From Marinomonas aquiplantarum (GTDB lineage: Bacteria; Pseudomonadota; Gammaproteobacteria; Pseudomonadales; Marinomonadaceae), in NCBI RefSeq assembly GCF_003314975.1, contig NZ_QNRF01000004.1, forward strand, positions 124,001 through 188,000: 64,000 nt of DNA, given 5' to 3'. The notes beneath the pieces are model-generated. The model saw nothing but the letters and a program-made list of their open reading frames with translations, was not told where the DNA came from and searched no databases. A program made the position numbers and the translations under genes. This document shows positions 25,118 through 34,590 of the stretch, in pieces (within the stretch, counting starts at the first letter, position 1; the number at the start of each line of letters is the position of its first letter).

Positions 25118-26734
25118 ATGTTACGAAAGATGAATATTAGAGCGCGTCTTTTTGCCGCGTTTTCCGTGATTTTGCTGTTGTTAATAATACTTGGTGGGGG
25201 TGGGGTTAAAACCATGCAAGATATCCGTTCTAACTCGCAGAAAATCGAGGAGAACATACTGCCAGCCATTTCCAGCCTTGGGGACATGAACAGTAATTTA
25301 ATGAGAGTGCGAATTTTTACGTTGCGCTTATTAAACGAAGACTCTGAACAGAATCAAAAAACACTGGCGACTTTGCAGGCTATAAAACAGCAAGTGCTGC
25401 AATACCAACAAGCTTATGAATCACACATTGAAGTCGCGAGTGAACGTCAGCTTTTTGAACGTTTTTTGCAGCATGAGAAAACCTATTTTGGCTTACAGAC
25501 TCAAGTGACAGAAGCAGTATTAAAGCAAGATAGCGCTCAGCTTATGGCTCTGACGCCAAAAATGAACCAGGCAGCTGATCAGATGGTGAAAGCACTGCAT
25601 AACATTGTTGAGGAGAATCGTAGGATTGCCGATCAAACGAGTGAAGCCTCAAAACAGGAATATAATAATAGTTTGGTGGCAATCAGTGTGATTGTTGTGG
25701 GCGCTGCGATATTTGCTGTCTTTATTGCCATTTATTTGGCGAAGAGTATTAATCAACCACTGCAAGCTGCCATGCATTCGGCTGAACGAATTGCTCAGGG
25801 GGATTTAACGCAAGCATTGAAGGTGGATGGCAAAGATGAAGTGACTCGTTTGGCCATGGCCTTAGACACTATGCAAAATAACCTTAGAGAAGCCATCGTT
25901 CATATTGGTGAATCTTCGAGCCAGTTGGCTTCAGCAGCAGAAGAACTTAATTCTGTGACTGAAAGTTCAACCCATGGATTGCAGCTACAAAGTGATGAAA
26001 TTCAACAAGCGGCTACCGCCATTACACAAATGAGCTCTGCGATTGATGAAGTGGCAAAAACGGCTCAGACTACTTCTCAAGATTCACATGAATCGTCTCG
26101 TTTGGCGTCAGAAGGTAAAGGCAAAGTGGATGAAACGACCTTAGTCATTACGGATATGAACCAAGAAATGCAAACCAGTACCAATGTGATTAACCAGCTG
26201 GCCAGTCAGATTTCTTCTATTGGACAGATTTTGGATGTGATACGTGCTGTATCAGAGCAGACCAATTTACTGGCTTTGAATGCAGCAATCGAAGCCGCTC
26301 GTGCGGGTGAGGCAGGACGAGGATTTGCGGTAGTTGCGGATGAGGTCCGTAGTCTTGCTCATAGAACACAAGAGTCTACCGAAGAAATCGAAACCATGGT
26401 GAAAGACGTTCAGACATCCGCTAATGCAGCGGTATCTTCTATGGAAAGTACCAGTCAAAAAACCAGCATGGCTAAGCAGGTAGTGGCAGAAGCTGCTTTG
26501 GCTTTAGAGCAGATTACTCGCCGTATTGCCGCAATTAGTGACAGTAATCATGTGATTGCTAGTGCCGCAGAAGAGCAATCAAATACCGCGAAGGAAGTGG
26601 ATGGGAATATTACTAATATAAGTGATTTAGCAGCACAAACCGTTGTCGGTGCGAATCAAACGAGCGCCAGTGCGGCGGAATTGACTCGTTTAGCTGTTGA
26701 GCTTAATGATCTCGTGGTGAAATTTAAAGTTTAG
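25118..26734 (+). CDS. Methyl-accepting chemotaxis protein with four-helix-bundle sensor
   Basis: 538 residues: helix at about 11-32, periplasmic four-helix bundle sensor (about 33-188), second membrane helix (about 190-212), HAMP linker, and a cytoplasmic signalling domain with the conserved hairpin tip [19 protein letters not shown]. No C-terminal receptor-modification pentapeptide is present. The ligand is unknown. A 272-bp IS5-type mini-element follows 18 bp after the stop. Confidence 0.94.
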   Translation: MLRKMNIRARLFAAFSVILLLLIILGGGGVKTMQDIRSNSQKIEENILPAISSLGDMNSNLMRVRIFTLRLLNEDSEQNQKTLATLQAIKQQVLQYQQAYESHIEVASERQLFERFLQHEKTYFGLQTQVTEAVLKQDSAQLMALTPKMNQAADQMVKALHNIVEENRRIADQTSEASKQEYNNSLVAISVIVVGAAIFAVFIAIYLAKSINQPLQAAMHSAERIAQGDLTQALKVDGKDEVTRLAMALDTMQNNLREAIVHIGESSSQLASAAEELNSVTESSTHGLQLQSDEIQQAATAITQMSSAIDEVAKTAQTTSQDSHESSRLASEGKGKVDETTLVITDMNQEMQTSTNVINQLASQISSIGQILDVIRAVSEQTNLLALNAAIEAARAGEAGRGFAVVADEVRSLAHRTQESTEEIETMVKDVQTSANAAVSSMESTSQKTSMAKQVVAEAALALEQITRRIAAISDSNHVIASAAEEQSNTAKEVDGNITNISDLAAQTVVGANQTSASAAELTRLAVELNDLVVKFKV

Positions 26735-26752
26735 AGCATCTCATTTCCTGAA

Positions 26753-27024
26753 CTAGGGAAGGTACGAACAAGTCCACTGACTTCAGCGTGTGGATAACTC
26801 TCTTTTATTCAAGGCAAGTTTCGCCGTCCAATATTGAGCATATTGGCAAGAAGCTTAACAAAGAATAAAGAGAGCTTAGACCACGCCCTTCGGGTCTTTC
26901 AGAGAAACGGCCTCTCTGTGTTAAGAGTGATTGAAAGGTATTAACATTCCTGCTCACTCTTGCCTTGATAGACCGTTTCTCTGATAAGACTGATGTTCAG
27001 AAGACTTATTCGCACCTTCCCTAG
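26753..27024. mobile_element. IS5-group miniature element (MITE-like), 272 bp with CTAG flanks
   Basis: The ends are inverted repeats: GGGAAGGTACGAACAAGTC on the left and the complement of GACTTATTCGCACCTTCCC on the right, two mismatches, matching the IS5 terminus GGAAGGTGCGAACAAGTC. CTAG occurs at both borders and fits the 4-bp YTAR target duplication of the IS5 group. No transposase is encoded. Internally there is a second inverted pair (TCAGAGAAACGG at 26899-26910 and its complement at 26973-26984). It fills the gap between the chemoreceptor and the thioredoxin-like gene. Confidence 0.82.
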
Positions 27025-27146
27025 GTAGTGCTGTGCTTTCTTTAAGGTCAGATAATGTGTGTCAGAAAGCCGCTTTACTGGGCGGTTTTCTTTTTGGTCT
27101 TGCTCAGCTTAGAATGGATTAAGGAAAATTAAATAAGGTGTTCCAT

Positions 27147-27518
27147 ATGTTAGCGATGACGCTTGGCTATAATAAGCATTACTCAGAAGAAGCGCCTGAC
27201 AAAGAGGCTTTAGATCAACTGACGGGGTATGCCTTGGTTGAGTTTGGTGCGCCTTGGTGCACTCATTGTCAAGCCGCTATGCCAGTGATTGAATGCTTCA
27301 TGAAACCCTATCCGACTCTGCCTCATGTTAAGGTGTTTGATGGCAAAGGAAAAAGGTTGGGGCGCCAGTTTGGCGTGAAATTATGGCCGAGTCTGATTTT
27401 ACTAAAAAATGGCCATGAAATTGGTCGCTGGGTCAGAGTTACTTGTCTTGAAGACTTAAATCAAGCTAACGGTCTACTTATGGATGGTACGAACAACTCC
27501 TCTTGCCTCAGTCAATGA
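27147..27518 (+). CDS. Thioredoxin-like protein
   Basis: 123 residues with a thioredoxin fold and redox motif WCTHC in VEFGAPWCTHCQAAMPVI; the cis-proline is in KLWPSLILLKNG. The start at 27147 follows AAGG with normal spacing; a GTG nine bases earlier is possible. There is no signal peptide, so it acts in the cytoplasm. The last ten residues (GTNNSSCLSQ) are encoded inside a small repeat with IS5-type ends, so the natural C-terminus has probably been replaced. Confidence 0.87.
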   Translation: MLAMTLGYNKHYSEEAPDKEALDQLTGYALVEFGAPWCTHCQAAMPVIECFMKPYPTLPHVKVFDGKGKRLGRQFGVKLWPSLILLKNGHEIGRWVRVTCLEDLNQANGLLMDGTNNSSCLSQ

Positions 27519-27544
27519 ATAAAAGCCAGTAATTCGCACCTTCC
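27482..27544. repeat. 63-bp mini-repeat with IS5-type ends
   Basis: Left end GGATGGTACGAACAACTC and right end AATTCGCACCTTCC are imperfect inverted copies of the IS5-group terminus. The flanks are TTAT and TTAA, close to a YTAR duplication. It covers the last codons and stop of the thioredoxin-like gene. Confidence 0.6.
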
Positions 27545-27571
27545 TTAAAACCCTAGATTAAATTCTAATGC

Positions 27572-27838
27572 CTAAACCGTAATATCAATTAAGCTACCAA
27601 TGGCTTTGTTTGAGCCATCAATGACCTGTGCATTTGATTGGGCATTGCGAGTGGCTTGTCTCGCTTCCATTAAGCTTTCTTCGATAGAACCCTGCTGTGC
27701 ATCGAGTTCTTTGGGCTGCACTCGATCAAAGGTTTGCGTAGCCATTTGCGCTACTTCTTGATTGGCCTGTTCAAGGTTTCGTTGGCTTTGTTGTAAGCCC
27801 TGTTGGCCATATAAAAAAGGTGGACTTTGTATCTTCAT
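27572..27838 (-). CDS. Small hypothetical protein with flagellar-rod-like helix pattern
   Basis: 88 residues, hydrophilic and helical, beginning MKIQSPPFLYGQQGL and ending SNAQVIDGSNKAIGSLIDITV. The asparagine- and glutamine-rich heptads and the NAQVI phrase recall C-terminal helices of flagellar rod/hook proteins, but I cannot assign it. AGAGG with 7-nt spacing supports the ATG at 27838 over the longer opening. Confidence 0.6.
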   Translation of the reverse strand: MKIQSPPFLYGQQGLQQSQRNLEQANQEVAQMATQTFDRVQPKELDAQQGSIEESLMEARQATRNAQSNAQVIDGSNKAIGSLIDITV

Positions 27839-27939
27839 GGGCAAACCTCTCTTTCTGTGCATGGTATTTTAGCAACATGATGTTAGGCTGTGAGTGAGGG
27901 TTTTGTTCATTTTTGTGATGTATTGCAAACGAGGTGATG

Positions 27940-28863
27940 ATGAAAAAACATTGGCTAGGCTGCTGTCTCTTAGTGGGTAGTTTGTATAACCATGCCAACG
28001 GGAGTGATTCCGAGTACATCTATGACCCAGCAATAGAGCAAGTGTTTTATCAATCTATAACCACTCAAGTCGATTCGATGGCGGTGGCAACGCGTGTCGC
28101 GCGACTAAGTCATCTGTTTATGGGAGTGCCTTATGTTGGCGGCAATGCTGGAGAAGGGCAAAGTGGTCAATTCGATAAAGATCCCCTGATACGCTTCGAT
28201 GTGTTTGATTGCACGACCTATGTTGAGACGGTGTTGGCTGGAATACAGTCCGTTTCAGCTGCAAGCTTTAAAGACAACTTAATCGACATTCGTTATCAGC
28301 ATGGTCAAGTAAATTTTGTGCAGCGTAACCATTTTCCCAGTTTGGATTGGTTGCCGAATAACCGCGAAATATTGCAAGACATCACGGATCAAGTCGCTCC
28401 AACACAATTTCAGCAAGCCAGTACGCAAATTGATCGCGCGGCTTGGTATCGTCATTTAAGTGCGAAAAGCATCGCTTGTGAGCAGGGCTGTGAACCGATC
28501 TTGGAAAAATTGCACGGGACCGGACAGCACTTTCAAGTGGTCCAAGCTGACATTCCCTATGTTCCGTTAACCGCCGTATTTGTGGGGCCAGATAAACAAG
28601 TGAATCAGGCTTTGCTCGATCGCATTCCGTCAGGGAGTGTGATTAATATGGTACGTCCTGATTGGGCGCTGAAGAAATGGATAGGTACCAATTTAAATGT
28701 GTCGCATCAAGGATTCGTGCTAAGACAAAATGGTCGTCTGATTCTTCGCCATGCCAGTGTGACGCATCAAAAAGTAGTGGATGAGGATTTTATCGACTAC
28801 TTTGCTCAGTATGATGCGTCTTCATCTTTGCAAGGTTTTAATCTTCAGTCGATTCGCTTGTAG
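27940..28863 (+). CDS. DUF1460 (amidase-like, NlpC/P60-related) secreted protein
   Basis: About 307 residues. A hydrophobic signal (WLGCCLLVGSLYNHANG) is followed by the DUF1460 core: FMGVPYVGGNAGEG and FDVFDCTTYVETVLAG with the presumed nucleophile Cys, and later FVLRQNGRLILRHAS with the histidine. The family is thought to act on peptidoglycan-type amides. GAGG then sits 5 nt before the ATG at 27940; GTG/ATG triplets just upstream are alternatives. Its 3' end overlaps the convergent DUF2721 gene by 19 bp. Confidence 0.8.
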   Translation: MKKHWLGCCLLVGSLYNHANGSDSEYIYDPAIEQVFYQSITTQVDSMAVATRVARLSHLFMGVPYVGGNAGEGQSGQFDKDPLIRFDVFDCTTYVETVLAGIQSVSAASFKDNLIDIRYQHGQVNFVQRNHFPSLDWLPNNREILQDITDQVAPTQFQQASTQIDRAAWYRHLSAKSIACEQGCEPILEKLHGTGQHFQVVQADIPYVPLTAVFVGPDKQVNQALLDRIPSGSVINMVRPDWALKKWIGTNLNVSHQGFVLRQNGRLILRHASVTHQKVVDEDFIDYFAQYDASSSLQGFNLQSIRL

Positions 28864-29273
28864 GACTTTTTTACCGATTTTTTGCGTGTTAGGTCTGCGT
28901 TAAAGTGTTTTAAATGAAGTTCTAAGGCATCGCAAGAAATGGTAATTTCACGAACAGATAGGTACAAAGAATACATAAGGCAAACTAGGCTAGCAGCGAA
29001 AATATAACTGCCTACCTGTTGGTATTCTAGATAGATGGCCAGCATGGACATGACGCAGAGAAAAAAGCTTATCACGCCCGCTTCTTGCATTCGTCGAATG
29101 AGATAAATGCGTTTTCTTAAGTTAACGATTTGTTCAGTGGTGTTATCGTCTTCTTGTTTTGGATCAAAGGTCCGAATAATGGAGGCGAGGGTCACGAAGC
29201 GGTTGGTATAGGCCAGCAATAAAAGGGAAACGGCGGGAAACAACATAGCGGGAGTCGTTAGGGTGATGATCAT
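28845..29273 (-). CDS. DUF2721 family membrane protein
   Basis: 142 residues. The N-terminus MIITLTTPAMLFPAVSLLLLAYTNRF and the following RIYLIRRMQEAGV match DUF2721; three hydrophobic helices are visible. The function is unknown. I used the ATG at 29273, preceded by AAGGA, instead of a nine-residue longer form. Confidence 0.83.
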   Translation of the reverse strand: MIITLTTPAMLFPAVSLLLLAYTNRFVTLASIIRTFDPKQEDDNTTEQIVNLRKRIYLIRRMQEAGVISFFLCVMSMLAIYLEYQQVGSYIFAASLVCLMYSLYLSVREITISCDALELHLKHFNADLTRKKSVKKSYKRID

Positions 29274-29376
29274 GGTCTTCCTTTTGAGGACGTCATTCAT
29301 TGATAGTATTAACCGACTCTATTTTAACAGTTTTTCAGAAACAGTGTGATGGAAACCATTGCGTTTGGAGGCAGTG

Positions 29377-29961
29377 ATGAAACTAGTGGTTGGAACCTTA
29401 TCAACTTGGTCTTTACGGGCTTGGTTATGCAGTCAATTAGCGGGAGCTAACGTTAAGTTACAAGGGATTGATTTGCAATCAGAAAGTGACAAAGCCGAGC
29501 TAAGAAAATTGTCGCCAACAGGCTTGGTGCCCGCTCTGCTAATTGGTGACATAGTCGTGCATGACTCTTTGGCTATCGCGGAATATTTTAACGACTTCTC
29601 AGATGGTGCTTTGTATCCATTATCAGCGCTTGAGAAGGCGGTGGCGAGAAGTTTATGTGCCGAGCTTCATGCGGGCTTTGTAACCTTGCGTCAAGAATGT
29701 CCATTTTCACTACAGCCTGTGACACCGTTAACTGAGATATCCAGTGATTTACGTCACGAACTAAACAGAGTTGATGAAATTTTTTGTCAGGCAAAAGGGC
29801 CTTTTATGTTCGATAGTCCTGGTGCTGTGGATGCTTTTTACGGCATTTTAGCCTATCGTATTGCCGATTATGATCTGCCCCTGTCAGATAAGGCTAAACA
29901 CTATCAACAAGCGTTATTAGCTTGGCCATTGTTGCAGCAAGCGATTGCGCTACGTTATTGA
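29377..29961 (+). CDS. Glutathione S-transferase family protein
   Basis: 194 residues with an N-terminal thioredoxin-like GST domain (MKLVVGTLSTWSLRAWLCSQLAG, PTGLVPALLIGDIVVHDSLAIAEYF, where the glutathione-binding VPAL and DS motifs are typical) and an all-helical C-terminal domain from about residue 80. GGAGGC precedes the ATG at 29377. It resembles maleylacetoacetate-isomerase-type GSTs loosely; the substrate is unknown. Confidence 0.88.
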   Translation: MKLVVGTLSTWSLRAWLCSQLAGANVKLQGIDLQSESDKAELRKLSPTGLVPALLIGDIVVHDSLAIAEYFNDFSDGALYPLSALEKAVARSLCAELHAGFVTLRQECPFSLQPVTPLTEISSDLRHELNRVDEIFCQAKGPFMFDSPGAVDAFYGILAYRIADYDLPLSDKAKHYQQALLAWPLLQQAIALRY

Positions 29962-29999
29962 TGGTTTCTTTGTGTCCCACATTTTGAGGCGAGGTTGGT

Positions 30000-30398
30000 T
30001 TGCAACTAGATCGTGTAAAATCCTATTTATTGTCCAAGCCTGAAGCGGTGGAAGTGTATCCTTTTGATAACCGTACTGCTGTGTTCAAAGTACAGGGAAA
30101 AATGTTTGCTCTACTGACTCGCTACCAAGCAAAAGGTTTGCTGAATCTGAAATGTCAGCCGGATCATGCTATTGAGCTGAGGGATGTGTTTGACGAGGTG
30201 ATACCTGCCTATCATATGAATAAGCGACATTGGAATTCTGTAATGTATGAAGGAAGTTTGCCAGATGGGGAAATTGAGCGTTTGATTGATCACTCCTATG
30301 CTCTGGTTGTGAAAGGCATGAAAAAATCTTTAAGAGAAGGGTTGGTGTTGCGACATGGCGAAATCGCCGTCTATGGGAGCGATATCCAAGAGTGCTAA
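30000..30398 (+). CDS. MmcQ/YjbR family protein
   Basis: 132 residues of the CyaY-like YjbR fold: KSYLLSKPEAVEVYPF at the start, FKVQGKMFALL, NLKCQPDHAIELRD and YHMNKRHWNSV. The start codon is TTG with GAGG 5 nt upstream. The function is not established; DNA binding has been suggested for relatives. Confidence 0.88.
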   Translation: MQLDRVKSYLLSKPEAVEVYPFDNRTAVFKVQGKMFALLTRYQAKGLLNLKCQPDHAIELRDVFDEVIPAYHMNKRHWNSVMYEGSLPDGEIERLIDHSYALVVKGMKKSLREGLVLRHGEIAVYGSDIQEC

Positions 30399-30423
30399 GT
30401 GCTCTAAAGAGAGCGTGTTAGAT

Positions 30424-30460
30424 ATAAAAAACGCCAACAAGAAGGACATCTTGTTGGCGT
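30424..30460 (-). terminator. Terminator of the Cache chemoreceptor gene
   Basis: Minus strand: stem ACGCCAACAAGA / TCTTGTTGGCGT (12 bp) with a T-rich tail, 18 bp after the receptor stop. It also separates this gene from the convergent YjbR gene. Confidence 0.87.
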
Positions 30461-30477
30461 GATCGATTTCCTAGAGG

Positions 30478-32115
30478 CTAAAGTTTGAAGGCCGACATGA
30501 CCTGTTGTGTCTGTTCTGACGTTTGAGCCAGAGATTCACTCGTTTGGTTGTTCTGCTGAACTTGCAAACTTGCCTGGGCAGATAGTTCAACGACTTTTTC
30601 ATTTAACTCATTGAGTCTTTGTACTACATCGCTTTGCAGGGTGACACTTTGTAGTACCGAATTACTAGCACGATTAATGCCTTCGGCTGAGCTGGCAATG
30701 TCTTCAAGATATTGCGCAGTCATACTCATTTCTTGAGTGGTTTTTTGTGATTGCTGATGACTTTCCGTGATTTTGCTTTCCGCTTCTTTTGCGCCACTCT
30801 GTAGCTTGTTAATCATGGCTTGAATTTCATCTGTTGAGGCTTGAGTACGACTGGCTAAGCCACGCACCTCATCTGCTACGACGGCGAATCCACGTCCTTG
30901 CTCACCGGCTCGAGCTGCCTCAATAGCCGCATTCAATGCCAGCAAGTTAGTTTGTTCAGCGATTTCACTGATGACATCCAATACTGTTCCAATGGTTTGA
31001 GATTGTTCAGCAAGTTGAATGACGGTGTTCAACCCTGATTCCAATTCACTGGAGAGTTTATCTAGTGAATCAACGGTTTGTTGTATTGAATCTTGCCCTG
31101 TACGGGTTTTTTCGACGGTTGTTTTAGCGGAATCTAATGTCGATTGCGTGCTTTCAATAACTTCATCTTTGAAGCTGTCGACTTCAGCAATAGCTTGTGT
31201 CATTTCAGTGAATTTGCCTTCTCTTTCTTGGCTAATTTCTCTGGTTTTAGCGGAAGCAATTTTCAGCTCTTTACTCTTAGATTCCACTTCTTGGTTAAGT
31301 AATACTGCTTTGTTCAAGGTATCGCTAAGTCTTTGTACAAAGGTATTGTAGGAGATGGCGATCTTAGTTAACTGGTCGTTTCCAGATTCAGGAAGACGAG
31401 CGGTTAAATCACCAGAGCCGTGGGAAATATCTTCTAAGGCGGTTTTAATTTGACGTATTGGTGTGAGGATAGACCTTAGAATAATCACGGAAATAAACAG
31501 AGCAAAAAGAATAATGGCCGCACTGATGCTACCTAATTTGATGATTTCTTGTTTAAACTGCTGATCAACATCGTCTAAGTAGATCCCAGAACCAATAATC
31601 CAACCCCATGGGGCAAAGCCTTGTACATAGGAAATTTTTTCAACGGGTTGTTCGCTGCCAGGTTTTGGCCATAGGTAATCAACAAACCCTGCTTGTTGTG
31701 CTTTGACCACCTTGACGAATTCTGAAAACAGTTTTTTTCCGTTAGGATCTTCAAGGTTTGCTAAGTTTTTTCCATCCAGACTGGGTTTAACTGAATGCAT
31801 AACCATGACGGCATTGTAATCATTGATCCAAAAGTATTCAGCACCGGCATAGCGAATGCCTTTAATGGTATCCATTGCGTATTTCTGAGCCTGATCTCGA
31901 CTCAGTTCGCCTGATTGCTCGAGTGATTGAAAATGGGTTAAAACACCTGTGGCTGTTTCAACAACGTGTTTCGTTTGCGCGTATTTTTCATTAAGGAGTG
32001 AGGTTTTGTTCTCACTAAGCGAAAGCGAAATCACTAAAATTAAGCCAATGGAAAAAAAAGTCACCAGACTGATTAATCTGTGCTTAATAGGGATTTTTCT
32101 TAAGGTGTCTATCAT
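30478..32115 (-). CDS. Methyl-accepting chemotaxis protein with single Cache domain
   Basis: 545 residues from the chosen start. Helix 1 is near 12-33, then an sCache_2 sensor ([33 protein letters not shown]), helix 2 near 190-210, HAMP, and the signalling domain with tip [22 protein letters not shown]. sCache_2 receptors commonly sense small carboxylates. The ATG at 32115 has GAGAGGA upstream; the frame stays open 36 codons further but overlaps the phosphate-control elements of the divergent phoX. No C-terminal pentapeptide tether is seen. Confidence 0.92.
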   Translation of the reverse strand: MIDTLRKIPIKHRLISLVTFFSIGLILVISLSLSENKTSLLNEKYAQTKHVVETATGVLTHFQSLEQSGELSRDQAQKYAMDTIKGIRYAGAEYFWINDYNAVMVMHSVKPSLDGKNLANLEDPNGKKLFSEFVKVVKAQQAGFVDYLWPKPGSEQPVEKISYVQGFAPWGWIIGSGIYLDDVDQQFKQEIIKLGSISAAIILFALFISVIILRSILTPIRQIKTALEDISHGSGDLTARLPESGNDQLTKIAISYNTFVQRLSDTLNKAVLLNQEVESKSKELKIASAKTREISQEREGKFTEMTQAIAEVDSFKDEVIESTQSTLDSAKTTVEKTRTGQDSIQQTVDSLDKLSSELESGLNTVIQLAEQSQTIGTVLDVISEIAEQTNLLALNAAIEAARAGEQGRGFAVVADEVRGLASRTQASTDEIQAMINKLQSGAKEAESKITESHQQSQKTTQEMSMTAQYLEDIASSAEGINRASNSVLQSVTLQSDVVQRLNELNEKVVELSAQASLQVQQNNQTSESLAQTSEQTQQVMSAFKL

Positions 32116-32216
32116 AGCGGTATCCTCTCGGGAATCTGCGTTATTTTTATTATTGTCTATAAGTGATTTTGCTTCCTGCTTACTAGTTTTATCCTTTTTT
32201 ATTAAACAATTCAATA

Positions 32217-32261
32217 ATGCCATTTAACTGTCATTTCTGTGTAACTTTTTGTCTATAGATT
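32217..32261 (+). promoter_or_regulatory. PhoB-type promoter upstream of phoX
   Basis: Units at 11-bp steps: ATGCCAT (32217), CTGTCAT (32228) and GTGTAAC (32239), then exactly 10 nt and TAGATT at 32256-32261. The predicted transcript has a leader of about 160 nt before phoX. The first two units are good matches and the third is weak. Confidence 0.6.
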
Positions 32262-32429
32262 AATTGTCAACTTCTCTTAAGCAGGGGAGGTTAGAAACGA
32301 CAATCATGGGAAGGCTGCGTTTCTAATATCTCAAACAGCAGGTTAGAGCACCATCTATAAGAAGTGAAAACAGGTGGCGGTTTTGACTTATTTTCGTCAG
32401 TAAGAAATCACTATTGATAGGGCAGTATT

Positions 32430-34313
32430 ATGACAATTGAATGCAAACAAGATTTGAGCTTTGATGAACTAGATGAGTTAGTGCGTCCAGCACCGGAAGT
32501 GGTGGAATTTGAGAAAGTAGCGAACAAGATGGTATCGCGTCGTGGCTTTCTAAGTGGTGGTGCAGCGGTCGGTGCCAGCGCATTCGTGATGGGATCAACC
32601 TTTGGTGCTGCTCAGGCTATGGCTGCTCATCATCAACCTTCTCGTTTAGCGTTTGATATGGTGAAAGCCACGACTGCTGACACTATTACCCTGCCAAAAG
32701 GTTACACTTGGCAAGTGGTAGCTTCTTGGGGGGATCCATTGTGGTCAAAAGGCGTGCCTTTAGATACTAATACTGGCGGTACAGGCGCTTCTCAAGAAAT
32801 GGCTTTTGGTGATAATAACGATGGTTTAGCCTTCTTTAATCACAATGGCGTGTTTGTATTGGCCGTTAACAACGAATACGTTAATCCAAAAACCTTAAAT
32901 GCCAACCGCGAAGGCGGTGAAACCATGACGGCAGATGATGTGCGCAAGAACAAAGCTGCACACGGTGTGTCCATTATGGAAGTGGCTAAATACGATGGTA
33001 AGTGGAGCATCATTAAAGACTCTAAATTCAACCGTCGCATCACTGCAGATACTGAAATGGAAATCACTGGTCCAGCACGTGGTCACGATTTGATGAAAAC
33101 CTCAGCGGATCCTCGTGGTGTATTAGCAAAAGGCACTTGGAACAACTGTGGTCAAGGTCAAACACCTTGGGGAACTTATCTGACTTGTGAAGAGAACTTC
33201 AACAGTTATTTCGCGGCTTCTGATGACAGCTATCAGCTTCCTGATGAACTTAAGCGTTATGGTGTGAGCACTTCTGAAGGTCGCTACAAGTGGGAAATGG
33301 CAGACGATCGTTTTGACCTTGCCAAAGAACCAAATGAGCCAAATCGCTTTGGTTATGTGGTTGAAATTGATCCAATGAATCCAAACTCTCGTCCTAAAAA
33401 ACGTACCGCTCTGGGTCGTTTCAAACACGAAAATGCCGAAGTCGCGATCGCGGCAAACGGTCATGTTGTTGTTTACCTAGGCGATGATGAGCGTGGCGAA
33501 TTCCTTTACCGCTTTGTTTCTAAAGGCAAATACCAAGTAGGTGCTGACAACTCAGACTTGCTTGCAGAAGGTACTTTGTACGTTGCTAAATTCCATGACA
33601 ATAATCGTGGTGAGTGGTTGGCACTTACGCCTGCAACCACTGGCATGACAGAGGCAGAAATTGCCATTCACACTCGTCAGGCGGCATCTAAAGTTGGTGC
33701 AACCACCATGGACCGTCCTGAGTGGGTCGCTGCCAATCCAAACAAAGTAGAAGCCTACTGCTGTCTAACCAACAACAAAAACCGTGGTGTGAAACCAAAT
33801 GCGGGTGGCGATGCGACACCAGCAGAAGGTCCAAACCCACGAGTTAAGAACAACTTTGGTCAGATCGTACGTTGGGAACCAAGCAACGAAGACCACACAG
33901 CGAATGACTTTAAATGGGATTTGTTTGTGATGGCGGGTAACCCAGCCGTCTTTGACGATGCTTATGCGGGTTCTGCGAACGTGAACAAAGACAACATGTT
34001 TAACTCACCAGATGGTTTGAAATTTGACCGCAACGGCTTGTTGTGGATTCAAACCGATGGTAATTACTCGAACGAAGGGGAGTTTGCTGGTCAGGGTAAC
34101 AACCAAATGTTGGTTGGTGATACAGAGACGGGTGAAATCAAACGTTTCATGGTCGGCCCAACTAAGTGTGAAGTGACTGGCGCGGCTTGGAGTTCTGATT
34201 ACTCAACGATGTTTGTCAGCATTCAGCACCCAGGTGGTACTTGGCCAACAGGCGCTACACCGCTTTCTAGTGTGATTGCTATCACACGTGAAGATGGTCG
34301 TGCTATCGTGTAA
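32430..34313 (+). CDS. phoX: PhoX family alkaline phosphatase, Tat-exported
   Basis: 627 residues. A twin-arginine signal (SRRGFLSGGAAVGASAF, cleavage after AQAMA) directs folded export. The body is a DUF839/PhoX propeller with NNEYVNPKTL, GTWNNCGQGQTPWGTYLTCEENF, FKHENAEVAI, YCCLTNNKNRG and a C-terminal SPDGLKFDRNGLLWIQTDG. PhoX enzymes hydrolyse phosphate monoesters using calcium and iron. A PhoB-type promoter lies upstream and a clear terminator follows, so it is a single-gene Pho unit. Confidence 0.93.
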   Translation: MTIECKQDLSFDELDELVRPAPEVVEFEKVANKMVSRRGFLSGGAAVGASAFVMGSTFGAAQAMAAHHQPSRLAFDMVKATTADTITLPKGYTWQVVASWGDPLWSKGVPLDTNTGGTGASQEMAFGDNNDGLAFFNHNGVFVLAVNNEYVNPKTLNANREGGETMTADDVRKNKAAHGVSIMEVAKYDGKWSIIKDSKFNRRITADTEMEITGPARGHDLMKTSADPRGVLAKGTWNNCGQGQTPWGTYLTCEENFNSYFAASDDSYQLPDELKRYGVSTSEGRYKWEMADDRFDLAKEPNEPNRFGYVVEIDPMNPNSRPKKRTALGRFKHENAEVAIAANGHVVVYLGDDERGEFLYRFVSKGKYQVGADNSDLLAEGTLYVAKFHDNNRGEWLALTPATTGMTEAEIAIHTRQAASKVGATTMDRPEWVAANPNKVEAYCCLTNNKNRGVKPNAGGDATPAEGPNPRVKNNFGQIVRWEPSNEDHTANDFKWDLFVMAGNPAVFDDAYAGSANVNKDNMFNSPDGLKFDRNGLLWIQTDGNYSNEGEFAGQGNNQMLVGDTETGEIKRFMVGPTKCEVTGAAWSSDYSTMFVSIQHPGGTWPTGATPLSSVIAITREDGRAIV

Positions 34314-34335
34314 CCAGTACGATAAAAGCGAATAC

Positions 34336-34368
34336 AGGCCAGCATGCGAAAGTATGTTGGCCTTTTTC
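34336..34368 (+). terminator. Terminator after phoX
   Basis: Stem AGGCCAGCAT / ATGTTGGCCT (one G-T pair) followed by TTTTTC, 22 bp past the stop. The rest of the 277-bp gap up to 34590 is AT-rich with no clear motif. Confidence 0.82.
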
Positions 34369-34590
34369 GTTGTAAAGACAGATTAGATTTTCTTTTGTTC
34401 TGAAGACTTTAGTTGTGACGCATATCATGATATTCATAACTAGCAATGTATGAATGTATAATATTTCATTATACTTCATCGGAAATTCAAGGAAGATAAG
34501 AGCAGATATTCAGTTTTGTTCGTTTTCCTTACAGACCCAAAGTTTCCTAGTGATAAAGCATAAACGGATGATAGCCCAAAGAAGGTATGA

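Noticed and set aside
26809..26873. Possible transposase remnant inside the 272-bp element
   Set aside because: A minus-strand frame of about 20 codons ends near the right position for an IS5-family transposase, but it is too short to identify.
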